Source of the DNA: Cognaticolwellia mytili
GTDB taxonomy: Bacteria > Pseudomonadota > Gammaproteobacteria > Enterobacterales > Alteromonadaceae
DNA: 64,000 bases
Assembly: GCF_002104475.1 (NCBI RefSeq)
Contig: NZ_NBOF01000004.1
Coordinates: forward strand, 1-64,000
Direction of reading: 5' to 3'
Below the pieces are notes generated by a model. That model worked only from the letters and a program-made list of their open reading frames with translations. It did no database searches and was not told the origin of the DNA. Both the position numbers and the translations under genes were made by a program. Of the stretch, positions 8,454 to 16,944 are shown piece by piece. The first letter of the stretch is position 1. Each line of letters opens with the position of its first letter.

Positions 8454-10103
8454 ATGGAACGCGAATCAATGGAGTTTGACGTTGTAATTGTTGGAGCTGG
8501 TCCTGCAGGCCTATCGACTGCTTGTCAATTAATGAAACTTGCACAAGAAAAAGAACAAGAATTAATGGTGTGTGTAGTAGAGAAAGGCTCGGAAGTTGGA
8601 GCTCACATACTATCTGGTGCTGTTTTTGAACCACGAGCGTTAGGTGAATTATTTCCTGATTGGAAAGAAAAGGGCGCACCTTTAAATACCGCTGTAACAG
8701 GTGATGATATTTATTTGTTTAATGGCGAAAATAGCGCTGTTAAATTACCTAGTTTTGGTGTCCCTAAAACTATGCATAATGAAGGCAACTACATTGTTAG
8801 TATGGGCAATGTTTGTCGTTGGTTAGCAGAACAAGCAGAAGAACTTGGTGTAGAAATTTTCCCTGGTTTTCCTGCACAAGATGTTATCTACAATGAAGAT
8901 GGTAGTGTTGGCGGTGTTATCACTGGCGATATGGGGTTAGATGCTGAAGGTAAAGCAAAAGATTCATTTATGCCGGGTATGGAGCTAAAAGCGAAGTACA
9001 CTGTTTTTGCCGAAGGTTGTCGTGGCCATTTAGGTAAAGAATTGATTGCTAAGTTTTCTTTAGATGCTGATAAGTCGCCGCAACATTACGGTTTAGGCTT
9101 TAAAGAAATTTGGGATATTGCGCCTGAAAAACATCAAGAAGGCTTAGTTGTACATTCTGCAGGTTGGCCTTTAGAAAAAGATACAACGGGTGGTGGTTAC
9201 TTATACCATGCGGAAAACAATCAAGTGTTTGTTGGCTTAATCGTTGATTTAAATTACAGCAACCCGCATTTAAGCCCGTTTGATGAATTTCAACGTTATA
9301 AGCATCATCCAAAAATTGCCCAATATCTTGAAGGTGGTAAGCGTGTTTCATATGGCGCTAGAGCAATGGCAAAAGGTGGTTTTAATTCTCTACCTAAAAT
9401 GACTATGCCAGGTGCTGTATTAGTTGGCTGTGATGCAGGTACGATTAACTTTGCAAAAATCAAAGGCAATCACACGGCGATGAAATCAGGCATGTTAGCC
9501 GCTGAGTCGATATTTGAAGCGCTAGCTTCAGGTGATGAAGGTGGTAAAGAACTGACGAGTTATACGGAAAAATATAAAAATTCGTGGCTATATGATGAGT
9601 TATATAATACCCGTAACTTTGGACCTGCCATGCATAAATTTGGCACATTCATTGGTGGTGCGTATAACACGCTTGATCAAAATTTCTTCGGTGGTAAATT
9701 ACCGTTTAATTTTAAAGACGATACCTTAGATCATACCCAATTAAAACTGGCTAAGGATGTACCGGTGATTAATTATCCGAAACCTGATAATAAATTGAGT
9801 TTTGATAAACTGTCATCAGTATTTTTATCAAACACTAACCACGAAGAAGAGCAGCCATGTCATCTGAAGTTGGCTGATAGCAGTATTCCAATTAGTGTCA
9901 ACTTGGCTAAATACAATGAGCCGGCTCAGCGATATTGTCCGGCAGGCGTTTATGAAGTTGAAAGTACCGACGAAGGCGATAAGTTTGTGATTAACTCTCA
10001 AAACTGCGTGCACTGTAAAACTTGTGACATTAAAGACCCTGCGCAGAATATAACCTGGGTAACACCTGAAGGTACTGGTGGGCCAAATTATCCAAATATG
10101 TAA
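8454..10103 (+). CDS. etfD: ETF:ubiquinone oxidoreductase
   Basis: A membrane-associated iron-sulfur flavoprotein that passes electrons from reduced ETF to ubiquinone. The N-terminal FAD-binding VVIVGAGPAGLS is near residue 10. The C-terminal 4Fe-4S ligands are in CPAGVYEV and CVHCKTCDIKDP, followed by the conserved WVTPEGTGGPNY end. An ATG at 8439 would add five residues, but GGGAG at 8444-8448 lies correctly before the ATG at 8454, giving 549 aa. PsrA-like operators directly precede the gene. It is divergent from etfBA, so the whole electron route is together here. Confidence 0.95.
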   Translation: MERESMEFDVVIVGAGPAGLSTACQLMKLAQEKEQELMVCVVEKGSEVGAHILSGAVFEPRALGELFPDWKEKGAPLNTAVTGDDIYLFNGENSAVKLPSFGVPKTMHNEGNYIVSMGNVCRWLAEQAEELGVEIFPGFPAQDVIYNEDGSVGGVITGDMGLDAEGKAKDSFMPGMELKAKYTVFAEGCRGHLGKELIAKFSLDADKSPQHYGLGFKEIWDIAPEKHQEGLVVHSAGWPLEKDTTGGGYLYHAENNQVFVGLIVDLNYSNPHLSPFDEFQRYKHHPKIAQYLEGGKRVSYGARAMAKGGFNSLPKMTMPGAVLVGCDAGTINFAKIKGNHTAMKSGMLAAESIFEALASGDEGGKELTSYTEKYKNSWLYDELYNTRNFGPAMHKFGTFIGGAYNTLDQNFFGGKLPFNFKDDTLDHTQLKLAKDVPVINYPKPDNKLSFDKLSSVFLSNTNHEEEQPCHLKLADSSIPISVNLAKYNEPAQRYCPAGVYEVESTDEGDKFVINSQNCVHCKTCDIKDPAQNITWVTPEGTGGPNYPNM

Positions 10104-10144
10104 TTGGCTAGTAGGTTAAGTGTCTGCAGCACATCGTCACTCTT

Positions 10145-10158
10145 TCGCATCCATGCGA
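10145..10158. repeat. CATCCATG-type hairpin
   Basis: TCGCAT-CC-ATGCGA, a 6-bp stem on a CC turn. It is followed at 10171-10185 by CTCATCCTGAACATA, which recurs almost exactly near 59,698-59,711. It belongs to the short-hairpin family also seen at 121-193 and 59.6-62.0 kb. Confidence 0.5.
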
Positions 10159-10185
10159 TCATGACATACCGCTCATCCTGAACAT

Positions 10186-10211
10186 AAAAAGCCTGCAATT
10201 GCAGGCTTTTT
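10186..10211. terminator. Bidirectional terminator
   Basis: A perfect 26-base palindrome (AAAAAGCCTGCA-AT-TGCAGGCTTTTT) ending in six T on the plus strand. It lies between the convergent ETF-QO and YggN-like genes and can end both. Confidence 0.85.
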
Positions 10212-10232
10212 TGTACTTGTCATAAAATAAAA

Positions 10233-11006
10233 TTAATTGGTTTCTATTAAATTGAATTCAGACAAGGCTGGAATTTCAAGCTGTAATCTATTTTCTATTT
10301 CATCTAACGCTATTAGTCGAGCACAGATTTTTTCAGCTTTAACTTCTAAAGCATTCGCTTGGTTGCTTATTCCTAGCTTGATGTCGTTAGCCATGGTTTC
10401 TATACGTTGATCAAACGTTTCAACACGCTGCTCACTACTTTGCTCTTCACGATGTGTCATTGCTTCACCGACGGCTATTAAAATAGTGCCAACTGAGTCT
10501 GAAACAATAGATTCTATTTCTTTTTCAAACTCACCTGCAAAAATTTCATCAAAGTCATCAAAGTCTTGTGGCGCAATATAGTAGCTGTCATCACTATGAT
10601 TAAATCTGGCACGTAGACGCCATTTCATTTCATCAAATTTTTCTTGAAACTGTTGGTGTGATGCACTGTTTTCGCCGGTTAAGCCACTAATAACTTTATT
10701 AACTGCTTTTAAGCCAAGCTCTACACCTTCAATAGCAATTGAAACAATCGCCGGTACTTGCTCTCTGATACCTGCTGTGTATTCACTTAATTGTACTTGT
10801 TGCTCTGCATTTAATTTTACTTCACGACCATTTACAAATAGTTGGTGTTCGCCATTAACTTGCACATAGGTTTGTCCTTGACTAACAATACGAATATGAG
10901 CAGGGTCAATAATGACACCATGAGCAAAGTTGATGTCACATTGCTGTGCTTGCACCGTACCTATAAACATACCGATAAATAATAAACTGCGAGAAATAAA
11001 TGTCAT
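10233..11006 (-). CDS. YggN-like DUF2884 secreted protein
   Basis: A 257-aa exported protein with a signal peptide that likely ends VQA-QQ near residue 20. The following CDINFAHGVIIDP...VNGEHQLFVNGREVKLNAEQQ resembles the start of E. coli YggN (DUF2884), whose function is unknown. The middle holds a predicted helical stretch and the C-terminus a coiled-coil-like region rich in Glu and Gln. It is transcribed after the FapA-like gene with 57 bases between. Confidence 0.75.
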   Translation of the reverse strand: MTFISRSLLFIGMFIGTVQAQQCDINFAHGVIIDPAHIRIVSQGQTYVQVNGEHQLFVNGREVKLNAEQQVQLSEYTAGIREQVPAIVSIAIEGVELGLKAVNKVISGLTGENSASHQQFQEKFDEMKWRLRARFNHSDDSYYIAPQDFDDFDEIFAGEFEKEIESIVSDSVGTILIAVGEAMTHREEQSSEQRVETFDQRIETMANDIKLGISNQANALEVKAEKICARLIALDEIENRLQLEIPALSEFNLIETN

Positions 11007-11063
11007 GGCATACTATACCTTTAAATAGTCGTAATAATTAGAGCAAAACAAGGGGCCAAAATG

Positions 11064-12755
11064 TTATGTTGTAATGATGGGGTTGACATGAATTTTTCGT
11101 TCTTTGTACACTAATCGGCTTGGGCCATATTCGCGACGAGTTTTGTCATGAAACTCACCAACGTTGAGCTCTACGCCATGGTATACTTTTTCAGTTGCTT
11201 CAACATAAACACTTATCATATATTCTTGCAGTACTTCTTCAAGTGACTCTTTTTCTAATAAGTACTTGCCCATGATTTTGGCATGATATTGATAAGTTGA
11301 TAACACTTTAGTTAACATTGCTTGGTTAGCTTTATCTTTCGGAAGTTTTTTAAGTTTATTTGCTGCTGCTTGTAGTTCAGAAGTCTTACTAGATTCATGA
11401 GTAATTAAGTTATCAAGGGCCGAAATTTGTTCCAAGTATTGGTTTACTTTATCTTGAAAAGAAATAATCGTTGAACTACCGGCTGTTGCCCCTACAATAC
11501 CTGCTGATACGGACTCTCCTGCGCGAATATAACCAGCAATAAGTTTACCATTCGCTTTTTCTTCTGTACCAACCCAGAGTGTAGAGGTAACATTTACGAT
11601 ATTGTGCATCAATTGATTTTCAATGCGTAAAGAGTCGCAAGTGATCTCAGCATACTGACTATATTTTGCGAATACCTTACCGCCAGCTTTAATGTTTGCA
11701 CTCATGTTAATTTGCGAAACATCTAAGTCATCAACTTCTTGTTTTTTACCTATAATACCGGTACCTATAGTTATGTCACCACCTGCCTCTAAGGTAGCCG
11801 ACTCAACAAAGCCACCAATAGATATATCACCCGTGGCATGCACTTTCATACCTTCACAAACATCGCCATCGATAATAATACTGCCCTGAAAATCTACATG
11901 GCCAGTGCTAATGTCAACATTTTTTATTTGGTAGATATTGTCAACTTCCATACCGTTTTCAATAATTCTAGGTAAGCCAACTAAAGTTGAAACTAAGATA
12001 CTATTATTTTTTGAGCTTAAAGTTGTGCCATCTCCAACATGCATTTCTAAGTCTTCACCAGGTGTTGGCTCTAAAATATCGCCAATAACGGTGTAACCTT
12101 TAATACCATCGGTTAGAGGGATTTTCTGGGCTAGTGGGTCGCCAACTTTAACACAGATAATATCACCGAGATCACGCATATCAACACTGCCATCCTCACG
12201 TTTTTTCGGTTTTAAAATACGTTCTTGTGCACTTTCAACTAATAGCTTTATTCGAGAGTCCTTGCCATCGATTGGTAATTTCCCTTGCGATATTTCGCCT
12301 TTAACTGTTGAACCAGCGGGCTCTTTAGCAGCTTGTTTGGCAAGCTTAACTAATTGTTCTTTACTAAACCCTTTGCAAACGCCTGCATCTTGTGCTGCAT
12401 TTAAAATGCCTTTTGCGCTCATGTGTTTACCACCGAGCGCGGTAGATACTTCTGCAGAGGCGGACATACTATCTTTTTCTATATTGATAGAAACAGTAGC
12501 ATCACGACGTTCAAGAATTTGATACTTTATTTCGCGACCAGGCTGATTTTCCTGCAACGGTTTTAGTACGCTGTTTAGCTCGGCAATGGCATTTTTAATG
12601 TTGCTATTGTCGACATACAAGTTGCTAAATTCAGAGTCTTGAATTAACTCATGAATAGACACTTCAGTTAACGGTGTTTTCGTTTTAACTGGAGATAGTA
12701 TTAAGTCTATATTATTTTTATTATTTGCTACTAAACTTGCCTTACTCACACGCAT
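11064..12755 (-). CDS. FapA/DUF342-family polymer-forming protein
   Basis: A 563-aa protein of the FapA (flagellar assembly protein A, DUF342) family. The N-terminal third is variable, followed by the family core: RDLGDIICVKVGDPLAQKIP, then a regular beta-helix region of Gly-rich repeats (GSIIIDGDVCEGMKVHATGD, SIGGFVESATLEAGGDITIG) at about 285-345. A C-terminal helical part near 440-520 looks like a coiled coil. A GGAG ribosome binding site lies five bases before the ATG. Some relatives affect flagellar or surface functions, but there are no motility genes nearby, so the role is unknown. Confidence 0.8.
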   Translation of the reverse strand: MRVSKASLVANNKNNIDLILSPVKTKTPLTEVSIHELIQDSEFSNLYVDNSNIKNAIAELNSVLKPLQENQPGREIKYQILERRDATVSINIEKDSMSASAEVSTALGGKHMSAKGILNAAQDAGVCKGFSKEQLVKLAKQAAKEPAGSTVKGEISQGKLPIDGKDSRIKLLVESAQERILKPKKREDGSVDMRDLGDIICVKVGDPLAQKIPLTDGIKGYTVIGDILEPTPGEDLEMHVGDGTTLSSKNNSILVSTLVGLPRIIENGMEVDNIYQIKNVDISTGHVDFQGSIIIDGDVCEGMKVHATGDISIGGFVESATLEAGGDITIGTGIIGKKQEVDDLDVSQINMSANIKAGGKVFAKYSQYAEITCDSLRIENQLMHNIVNVTSTLWVGTEEKANGKLIAGYIRAGESVSAGIVGATAGSSTIISFQDKVNQYLEQISALDNLITHESSKTSELQAAANKLKKLPKDKANQAMLTKVLSTYQYHAKIMGKYLLEKESLEEVLQEYMISVYVEATEKVYHGVELNVGEFHDKTRREYGPSRLVYKERKIHVNPIITT

Positions 12756-12788
12756 ATAACTCCATTACGTTGCAAAAACAGCTATACC

Positions 12789-13115
12789 TTAAATATAATT
12801 TTCTTGATGGACTTTGATAAAGTTTGCGCTGCCGATTTTTGAGTAGTCAATTTTATATTCTTTATTGTCTAGTGCTTGCACGAATATCAGAGTTTTTTCT
12901 TCGCCAAAAACTTCAGCCATACTAACATCAACAACTTCTTGATAAGCTTTTTTAGCTTCAGAGCGCTTTTTAGGAATGATGCCTGTATACAAACCCATGC
13001 CGACATTACTTACAACAACAACAGGGTGAATGCCATTAACAATGAGTAGATCAATTTTTTTGTTTTTATGAATGATGGTATTTCGACCACTGGTTATATA
13101 ATTTTTATCAATCAA
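12789..13115 (-). CDS. Small hypothetical protein, TTG start
   Basis: A 108-aa soluble protein I do not recognise. It begins with TTG preceded by AAGGAG six bases upstream, which settles the start. The sequence is a mix of short beta-like segments (DLLIVNGIHPVVVVSNVG) and a basic loop (IPKKRSEAKKAY). It ends only 33 bases before the FapA-like gene on the same strand, so the two are probably one transcript and may act together. No signal peptide, membrane segment or cysteine pattern is visible. Confidence 0.7.
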   Translation of the reverse strand: MIDKNYITSGRNTIIHKNKKIDLLIVNGIHPVVVVSNVGMGLYTGIIPKKRSEAKKAYQEVVDVSMAEVFGEEKTLIFVQALDNKEYKIDYSKIGSANFIKVHQENYI

Positions 13116-13152
13116 AATATTCTCCTTTTGAGAGCTAATTACTTACAGATTA

Positions 13153-13190
13153 TAACTGTTAAACGGTGTTTTTTCTGAAATTAACAGTTA
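13153..13190. promoter_or_regulatory. Inverted repeat upstream of the 108-aa gene
   Basis: TAACTGTTAA and TTAACAGTTA form a 10-bp perfect inverted repeat separated by 18 bases, about 40 bases before the TTG start of the FapA-linked operon. It may be an operator or a weak end signal for cinA (minus strand is upstream). No regulator is assigned. Confidence 0.35.
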
Positions 13191-13266
13191 ATTACACCGA
13201 ATATATAAAGATTTTAATTACTAAGCAATAGAAAAGCGATTCAGCATGGCATTATATCGCTTGAAT

Positions 13267-14547
13267 TCACTTTAACTTATCATTATGAAGTATTTCATTA
13301 CTTTCTATTAACATTTTTCTGACTAAGTTTAGACTACGTGCGCTAACACTTTGCTGAAAATGCTTTCTTGCTGCTGGGATGCAGTAATACCTTGCTTGTA
13401 AGTTATCTCTACTTCCCCACGCTATCCAAACTGATCCAACGGGTTTTTCTTTACTACCGCCATCGGGACCAGCAATACCTGAAACTGCAATGGCAAAGTC
13501 AGCGTCAGCACTTATCAAAGCGCCTTGCGCCATTGCCAAAACTGTTTCTTCGCTGACAGCACCATGCCGAGTGAGGGTTGACTCAGGCACATCAAGCATT
13601 TTTATTTTCATTTCGTTTGAATATGTAACGAAACCTGCTTCGAATATCTCTGACGCTCCAGCTATTGCGGTAATTTGACTAGCAATTAAGCCTCCTGTGC
13701 ATGACTCTGCAACAGTGATTTTTTGCTTGGATTTTATTAACAGAGGAACAAGGTAGTCGGCAATGGTGGTATTTTCATTAGTACCACTTCCTAAAATGTA
13801 ATCAGTTAATAAAGGCGCTAATTTCTCAAGCAATTGCGGCAGTAGTCTTTTACCTTTTTCACAATGGGTTATTAATTTTAATTCGAGAATTGGCATGGCA
13901 GCTCGAAAGCCAATAGCTATCACTTTTGGCCAATCGGGAAAAGTCTGATTAATTAACACTTGTAGGCTAGATTCACCGATACCAAAAAGGTGGAAACGTT
14001 GTATTTCTGTATAGTTAGGGCTAGAGAAGCTATTTTTTAATAGCGGTACTATCTCCTCTTTTAACATACAGGTTAGTTCACTCGGTACGCCAGGTGTGCA
14101 GATAATAATACATTGATTAAATTCGACACTAAAGCCGACGGCACTACCTATTTTATTAGCTATTACAGTGCTATTTTCTGGCAGGTAGGCTTGTTTTAAA
14201 TTAGGTGTATTTAATATGGTTTGCCTTTTTTTAGCCCATATTTCAAGATGCTGATGAGCTTGCTTATGAAGGACTAAGTCAACACTACAAGCAGTTGCGA
14301 GCACTTGAGCTGTTAAATCGTCTACCGTTGGTCCAAGGCCACCGTTTATGATTAACACGTCTGACTCTTGGCTGAGTAGTGCAATTTCTGTGGCAAGTAA
14401 GTCTTGAGCATCACCAACAGTGACCTTTTTATCAATATTCAAGCCAATACCATTTAAATGCTTAGCAAATACCACTGAATTAGTATCAATGACGTCACCA
14501 TTCATTAATTCACTTCCGGTTAGAAGTAAGCTTACTTTTGTCTTCAT
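13267..14547 (-). CDS. cinA: CinA / nicotinamide-nucleotide amidase family
   Basis: A two-domain CinA protein. The N-terminal molybdopterin-binding-like domain (about 1-170) contains GSELMNGDVIDTNS and NGGLGPTVDDLT. The C-terminal amidase domain (about 260-415) has the TVAESCTGGLIAS motif with its catalytic Ser and the AVSGIAGPDGGSKEKPVGSV stretch. In characterised relatives this C-terminal domain deamidates nicotinamide mononucleotide in NAD salvage. Length (426 aa) is normal for the long form. No competence genes are nearby. The ribosome binding site is weak. Confidence 0.9.
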   Translation of the reverse strand: MKTKVSLLLTGSELMNGDVIDTNSVVFAKHLNGIGLNIDKKVTVGDAQDLLATEIALLSQESDVLIINGGLGPTVDDLTAQVLATACSVDLVLHKQAHQHLEIWAKKRQTILNTPNLKQAYLPENSTVIANKIGSAVGFSVEFNQCIIICTPGVPSELTCMLKEEIVPLLKNSFSSPNYTEIQRFHLFGIGESSLQVLINQTFPDWPKVIAIGFRAAMPILELKLITHCEKGKRLLPQLLEKLAPLLTDYILGSGTNENTTIADYLVPLLIKSKQKITVAESCTGGLIASQITAIAGASEIFEAGFVTYSNEMKIKMLDVPESTLTRHGAVSEETVLAMAQGALISADADFAIAVSGIAGPDGGSKEKPVGSVWIAWGSRDNLQARYYCIPAARKHFQQSVSARSLNLVRKMLIESNEILHNDKLK

Positions 14548-14737
14548 AGTGCAACTAATCTCGATATTATTTAGTCTCGTTATAGTAGCTAAAAACGGTT
14601 GGTATTACCTTGAATATAAAATGATATTTTTTATATATATTAATTTTAATTAGTTTTAAACCTTTTTGATTAATTGAGTTACTAACTAGTTAAACAATAA
14701 TGATTCGATAGCAATAATCAAAATACTAGGAAATATT

Positions 14738-15505
14738 ATGCGAACTTCTTTTATAAAATTAATTTCAACTACTAGCGTTATTACTTTATTAAGCTTATCA
14801 GCGTATGCAGACGTGACTGACGAAATAGAAAAATCGTTTGCTGTTAATGAAAACTCTTCATTTAGACTTGATAATGTTAACGGCTCAGTGCAAATATCGT
14901 CATGGGATAGAGCCGAGGTTAAAGTGGTTGCTGTCATCACTGCCGATAACCAAGACGATAGAGAAAATATTGTCGTAGATATGCAGCAAACCTCAGTTGG
15001 TGTTGCCGTTCAAACTCGTTATAAAGAACGCGAAAAATGGGGCAGAAACAGTAATTCGGGTAAAGTTGAATACACTGTTACAGTGCCAAGTGGTATCTCA
15101 TTATCAGCTATTGATTTGGTCAACGGCTCACTGAAAATTGATGGCGTAAAAGGTGAGGTTAATGCAGAACTTGTTAATGGCTCAATTAAGGCGCACGGTT
15201 TAGCAAGTAACAGTGAACTCAGTTCAGTTAATGGCAGTATTAAAATTACTTATGATGAATTTGCAAAAGAGTTAGACCGCATTGATGTTGAAACGGTAAA
15301 TGGTAGTATTAAAGTGTCAGTGCCTAAATCACTTAGCGCGACAGTTAATGCTGAAACCATGCATGGTAGTATTAAAACTGATTTTGGCTTAGTAGCTGAG
15401 AAAAATATGTTTACCGGAAAGCATTTAAGTGGTGATGTTGGTAATGGCGACATAAAAATCACCATGGAAAGTGTAAATGGCAGCGTTAAACTGATGAGCC
15501 ATTAA
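14738..15505 (+). CDS. Secreted DUF4097-like repeat protein
   Basis: A 255-aa exported protein. A signal peptide of about 25 residues ends near SAYA-DV. The mature part is made of repeats with the core VNGSIK: LDNVNGSVQI, IDLVNGSLKI, AELVNGSIKA, LSSVNGSIKI, VETVNGSIKV, AETMHGSIKT and MESVNGSVKL. Such repeats form a right-handed or single-sheet beta structure in DUF4097 proteins. The role is unknown, but related proteins are linked to cell-envelope stress. A good terminator follows. No regulator or partner gene is adjacent. Confidence 0.8.
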   Translation: MRTSFIKLISTTSVITLLSLSAYADVTDEIEKSFAVNENSSFRLDNVNGSVQISSWDRAEVKVVAVITADNQDDRENIVVDMQQTSVGVAVQTRYKEREKWGRNSNSGKVEYTVTVPSGISLSAIDLVNGSLKIDGVKGEVNAELVNGSIKAHGLASNSELSSVNGSIKITYDEFAKELDRIDVETVNGSIKVSVPKSLSATVNAETMHGSIKTDFGLVAEKNMFTGKHLSGDVGNGDIKITMESVNGSVKLMSH

Positions 15506-15570
15506 ATTATCTGTATAGTGTTATTCTATATGAACTGAAGCTAAGAGAGCCATTCGTTTAATAACTGAAG

Positions 15571-15597
15571 AAAAGCGAGTTATAACTCGCTTTTTTT
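15571..15597 (+). terminator. Terminator of the DUF4097-like gene
   Basis: A perfect 11-bp stem (AAAGCGAGTTA / TAACTCGCTTT) with essentially no loop beyond the palindrome centre, followed by seven T. Confidence 0.85.
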
Positions 15598-15672
15598 AAT
15601 TCCATTATTTGGCTAATATATTTCGCGATTTAAGCGTATAATGGAGGAAAGTGAGCTTTTCTGGATTTTCAA

Positions 15673-16464
15673 TTGAAACAAGTTATAAATACTAAACGAT
15701 TGATTGTATTTATTCGATACATAATAGCTTGTTGCTACCTTTCAATAAGCACCTCTCAAGCACAGGAATACATAATTGGCGTCGAAGATATTAGCTATTA
15801 TCCCTTGTATGATTTCGCGCAAAAACCCTATAACGAAAGTTTTACCAAAGAACTCTTAAGTGCTTTTTTCCATCATAAAGGTTATCAATTTAAGTTTGTG
15901 GCATTACCATTAAAACGTTTTGATAAATGGTATACCGAAGATGCAATCGATTTTAAATTTCCTGATAATATCCGTTGGCGTAGTGAGCAATCTAAAAACT
16001 TAAATATTTCTTATAGTCAGCCAGTTATTCAGTTAGTGGCCGGTTCATATGTCTTAAAGAATAATAATAGTAAACCTGAAAGTATGACTAGCCTAGGCAC
16101 TATTTTAGGTTTTTTTCCTACACTTTGGTATGACAAAATTAAGTCAGGGGCTGCTGAATTGGTTGAGGTTACTTCGCCTTATAGTCTTATTAAACATTTA
16201 CTGCGTGGTAATGTAGATGTCACCAATATTGATAAAAATGTTATTAACTATAATTTGAAGTTGTTAGGAAGAAAAAGCAATGACATTGTTCTTAATGAAG
16301 ACATTAAAAATGAGTCATATGCTTACCATTTTTCATCGATAAACCATCCCGAAATTATTAAGGAATTTGACGAATTCCTAAATGAAAATCCTAAAATCAT
16401 TGCTCGTATTAAAACGAAATACAGCATAATAGAAGCAGACCCTACCAAATACCATAATCAATAA
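15673..16464 (+). CDS. Periplasmic solute-binding-like protein (SBP family 3)
   Basis: A 263-aa exported protein with the layout of family-3 extracellular solute-binding proteins, seen in IGVEDISYYPLYDF near the mature N-terminus and FFHHKGYQFKFVALPLKRF. The signal peptide (LIVFIRYIIACCYLSIST, cleavage near SQA-QE) fixes the reading frame. The only suitable start is TTG at 15673, with a weak GGA upstream; a good GGAGG at 15643-15647 is in front of another frame. No transport permease is nearby, so it may sense or bind a ligand rather than feed a transporter. Confidence 0.7.
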   Translation: MKQVINTKRLIVFIRYIIACCYLSISTSQAQEYIIGVEDISYYPLYDFAQKPYNESFTKELLSAFFHHKGYQFKFVALPLKRFDKWYTEDAIDFKFPDNIRWRSEQSKNLNISYSQPVIQLVAGSYVLKNNNSKPESMTSLGTILGFFPTLWYDKIKSGAAELVEVTSPYSLIKHLLRGNVDVTNIDKNVINYNLKLLGRKSNDIVLNEDIKNESYAYHFSSINHPEIIKEFDEFLNENPKIIARIKTKYSIIEADPTKYHNQ

Positions 16465-16485
16465 TTTATAGAGAGTTTCATACGT

Positions 16486-16881
16486 ATGACAGATCAAATC
16501 GAGTGTTATCATCGATCCTTCTTATTTGGCAAATGGTATCGAAGTGAACATGATGAAGCAGGCAATGCTTTTACTGAATATGCACAATTGTCAGACGATG
16601 GTCATTACGAGTTCACTTTTATCCAACATGATGATGTTGGTAATATTAGTGAGCAAACTGTTGAGTCTGGTGATTGGGGACTTGTTGGCGATATTCACTT
16701 TACTATCAGTAAAAGTGAATTTATTGATAAAGAGCATTATGCTGCAGACTTAACCCATGAAGATAACTATCATGCTTATCGCGTATTAACGTTAAATAGC
16801 CAAATATTCGAATATCAGCATATCTTAACTAATGAAGTGTTTATCCTACGCCGAGTTATTGATAATATCGCACTCAGTTGA
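16486..16881 (+). CDS. Hypothetical acidic protein
   Basis: A 131-aa, acidic, soluble protein with no signal peptide. It is rich in aromatic and beta-forming residues (FGKWYRSEHDEAGNAFTEYA, ESGDWGLVGDIHFTI), a pattern like small beta-barrel or lipocalin-type folds, but I cannot assign a family. It lies 21 bases after the solute-binding gene and 63 before dapA on the same strand, so it may belong to one operon. Confidence 0.65.
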   Translation: MTDQIECYHRSFLFGKWYRSEHDEAGNAFTEYAQLSDDGHYEFTFIQHDDVGNISEQTVESGDWGLVGDIHFTISKSEFIDKEHYAADLTHEDNYHAYRVLTLNSQIFEYQHILTNEVFILRRVIDNIALS

Positions 16882-16944
16882 GACCTAAGTTAAAGTCCAC
16901 ACACTTATTACCCGTTTATATTAATTATCTTGTTGAGAATTCGA

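Noticed and set aside
13368-13678. Plus-strand frames within cinA
   Set aside because: They are antisense to well-conserved CinA motifs and have no supporting signals.
14686-14940. 84-aa minus-strand frame over the start of the DUF4097-like gene
   Set aside because: It is antisense to a signal peptide and repeat coding region with no ribosome binding site; a shadow.
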